Below, piece by piece: positions 61,627-64,000 of a stretch of DNA of 64,000 nt; positions within the stretch are counted from its first letter, which is position 1; every line of letters begins with the position of its first letter. The stretch spans positions 1,116,001 through 1,180,000 of the forward strand of contig JACAAK010000002.1 in assembly GCA_025093985.1 (NCBI GenBank). Reading direction: 5' to 3'. The translations under genes were made by a program, and so were the position numbers. This stretch comes from Calvatia gigantea (Eukaryota > Basidiomycota > Agaricomycetes > Agaricales > Lycoperdaceae). The notes under the pieces are model-generated. The model was not told the DNA's origin and did no database searches. It saw only the letters and a list, made by a program, of their open reading frames with translations.

Positions 61627-63192
61627 TCATCGAAACTCGAAGCTCGAGCTCGATGATTCTGGTACATGGGTCAGAGATAATTGTTGATATCTATTTTTCG
61701 TATATTGAGTGAACCAGAGTTCGAGATCAGAGAGAAGAACGCACGGTTCCGAGTTCTGGTGATAGTAGAACCCACTCATTGTTGCGACGGGTGCAGTGTA
61801 CGGAGCAAGGGAGGGGGGACGTTTTGCTGTACTAAGTCTGTGTGCACTTGACCCTCGCCGGGTGCGATGCTGCTTCCGACCGTGGCATTGTTCCTCCTCC
61901 ACAACGTCACAAGCAGCATTAGCGGATGCCGTTGCGGCGGGATTAAAATCTACGCAAACATAATAGAACCCTAAAAAGAAGCGCAGAAGTTCAGTCAGGG
62001 CAGTTCCTCCCGGTCACGGAAACTGAGAAAAGTACAAGGGGGGTAATATGAAAAAAGGGAGGAGGGGAAACGAGGGCAGTAACCCAGTATGTGGAGAATT
62101 GTGAGTTTACACTGACCGGCAAAGCTAGCGCCATTAATGTCGTGCACCCTATGGTCGGGAACCAAAAACTTCTCCTTCCACCTCATAAACACAGCGCCTC
62201 GATCCCGGTCGTCCATCGTTAACCTGGGCCGCTTGGCCTCGTGTTTGATATGGCGGAAGGCAGGAAAACGAGACCAGTGAACGAGATCCTCGTTTTCACT
62301 CGCGCCCCAGTTTTGCGTCAAAAACCCATACCGACTCCCAATAATCTCTGCATCGAAATACGTCGTCAACTCCGGCCAATCTTCTGTCAGTCCACGAATG
62401 CATAGATAGCCGCACAGAAAAGAGGTAGCAAAATCGACATCCTTATCAGGTCAAGAACACACACGACAGACGATGCAGGCGCAACGCAGAGCAAAGTCAG
62501 TAATGGGGCTCACAAAGAGCGAGACAGGGTTGACATACGACAATTGTCACGGTAACATCATAGCTATTCCTGCCGCTTTTCTGAGTACCCTCAAAAATTG
62601 CGCCTGGATAGAGACACCGGTTTGCTCGTGTTCGCATACGTATACGGGTGATATCGGTTAATGGATCAGGAGCGGATATAGCGACTTGAACAATCGAAGG
62701 TTTCTGTTGCGGCTCATATAAGTGGGGCCGACAGGTACTGGACAGGATTGAGTGGCTAAAGTGGGGGATGAGTTTGGTGGCTGGGTGGACGGGGGGATCT
62801 TGGGAATGGTAAGCTGGTGCGCTATGGGCCTTGGAAAACTCGAGAGGGGGGTCGATTCGGGGAGAGGAGATGGCAGGAAGGGGGATTGGGGAGGGCGGTG
62901 ATTCGAAGGTGGTGACAGGAGGGTGCCTCATGTTGTACAGGTTAGGGGAAATGTCGCGGGAAGGTTGTAAATAAGAAATGTCTTGATCTATGAGGCGCCT
63001 GGAGTTGTTCTGGGACTGGGCGACACGAAGAAGGACCTGTTCGCGGCAGTTGGGGCATGTCGCTGGCGCATCTTGCTCTGGGAAAAAGATGAGTGTTTTG
63101 CAAGAGGGACAAGACTTTGCCTGGTTCTGCTGGAGTTGAGATAGAGCAGAGTCGGTGTGCGACTGGTAATTGGGTTCTGAAGGCATGGGCAT
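61627..63192 (-). CDS. gid4: Gid4/Vid24, GID E3 substrate receptor, with N-terminal zinc ribbon
   Basis: Recognises Pro/N-degrons for the GID ubiquitin ligase that degrades gluconeogenic enzymes. Starts at ATG 63192 (MPMPSEPNYQSHTDSALSQ). Residues about 25-55 form a two-pair zinc ribbon (CPSC ... CPNC). A Pro/Ser-rich linker follows. The Vid24 beta-barrel: CLYPGAIFEGTQKSGRNSYD, FLCGYLCIRGLTEDWPELTT, YFDAEIIGSRYGFLTQNW, HWSRFPAFR, MDDRDRGAVFMRWKEKFLVP, INGASFAGFYYVCVDF, MSGFYYHQNSEP and the C-terminal FEFR that is typical of Vid24. An insert of about 50 basic/Ser residues (61780-61910) splits the last strands. Stop at 61627. Confidence 0.9.
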
Positions 63193-63386
63193 GGCAGTGT
63201 AGGAGGACAAGCAGGCCCAGTCCAGTGCTGATAGCTTCTCTTGAGACCACGTGCCGATACTAATTATGTATGTCTGTCCATTCCCCACACACCCCCGACT
63301 TCCGTCGGCTATTGCTCCGTTAATCCGATCTATTAGTCTCTAAGTATCCATCCATGTATCTACAATCGTTTCGTAATACGTGACCA

Positions 63387-64000
63387 TCATCGCTGCCCGT
63401 CAATCGAATCATTGACGCCAAGCGTTGTTCCCGTCGCAGGTCTCATCGACATCTCGTCTATTGTCTTGCCTGAAATAGTCGCACTAGATTCCTTCACGTC
63501 TTCCCGCGTTTTTTCACTATGTTCTTCGTCGTCAGTTTCAGCCGTACCACTGTCCAGTCCCTTCTCCACGTCAGGACTTGGACCAGCGCTCTTGTTGACA
63601 TCTTCCTTCGCTCCTTGCCTCACGATATTGCGCGCCAGAGAATATTTCCTCAGACCGAGCACTAGGCATAGAGCCGATAAGAGAGGACCTCACTGGGGAA
63701 TGCAAATGGGCTTACCTAGTATGAAACACACGCCTACGACTGGTGTCATCACGATCCAGATATGGCTGATTGATCTAGCATACGCGTCAATGACTTGGGC
63801 CCTCTGCACGGGATCCTATCAAAAATGGATGAGTCCGTGTAGAGATATACCCATTGTACCAACCACTCACAGGTATTTGCTTCAGTCTCCCCACACTCTG
63901 ACTTAACGATCCCGCGCTAGTATCAATTGTCAAGTTTGGTATTTGTCGGATCTTTCGAGCCAAAAACTTGAACAGATGTTCAGTCTTGTATATCGCTAGG
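63387..64000 (-). CDS. MFS transporter, 3' end only
   Basis: Gene continues past the right edge. Visible exons: SAGSLSQSVGRLKQIP, then DPVQRAQVIDAYARSISHIW leading into IVMTPVVGVCFIL (last membrane helix), then LGLRKYSLARNIVRQGAKED and an acidic Ser/Glu tail ending DSIDGQR. 'AYA+S+..IW' and 'RKYSL.R..R.G' after the final helix are features of fungal MFS drug/H+ antiporter-like proteins. Substrate unknown. Confidence 0.7.

Overview
This window is a gene-dense piece of nuclear DNA from a filamentous basidiomycete, most likely an Agaricomycete. The reasons are many short introns (mostly 45-60 bp, GT-AG), several exons per gene, very small intergenic spaces, many head-to-head gene pairs, and proteins that read as basidiomycete versions of conserved eukaryotic families. 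I see no bacterial operon logic, CRISPR array, virus or intact autonomous transposon.

Layout, left to right: the 5' end of a Doa1/Ufd3-like gene (-), Hop1 (-), TRAPP subunit Trs23 (-), glutaminyl cyclase (+), a small unrecognised coiled-coil gene (-), the PI 4-kinase Stt4 (+), an intron-containing tRNA-Ser(CGA) (+), telomere protein Pot1 (-), a secreted heme peroxidase (-), branched-chain keto-acid dehydrogenase E1-beta (-), a CreC/WDR20-type WD40 protein (+), a probable APC15 (+), MTHFR (-), Ypt6 (+), Tap42 (-), Ogg1 (-), Npr2 (+), Uba3 (-), Rcl1 (+), Met8 (-), Slt11/RBM22 (+), a YeeE/YedE-type transporter (-), a DUF726 hydrolase (-), a LEA-2-like membrane protein (-), a Zip3/RNF212-like RING protein (-), a JmjC protein (+), casein kinase I (-), a flavin monooxygenase (-), a 2.1 kb gap holding a nested inverted repeat around a small reading frame, Gid4 (-), and the 3' end of an MFS transporter (-).

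The genes are mostly single-copy housekeeping genes, not a cluster. Themes do recur: meiosis and telomeres (Hop1, Zip3-like, Pot1), membrane traffic and lipid signalling (Trs23, Ypt6, Stt4), nutrient signalling (Npr2, Tap42, CreC, Gid4), sulfur and one-carbon metabolism (Met8, MTHFR, the YeeE/YedE-like transporter), and ubiquitin or neddylation (Uba3, Doa1, APC15, Gid4).

The most interesting sequence-level observations are an AT-AC intron next to an 8-nt microexon (plus a GC-AG intron) inside stt4, an extended Pot1 with what looks like a duplicated middle OB-fold, a nested 141-bp inverted repeat at 60.1-61.1 kb, and single-base frame breaks in two otherwise well-conserved genes, which could be assembly errors or real lesions. 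I did not find a multi-gene system that looks new. Exon boundaries were derived by eye from splice motifs and remembered family conservation. Gene outer limits are given from start codon to stop codon and include introns.
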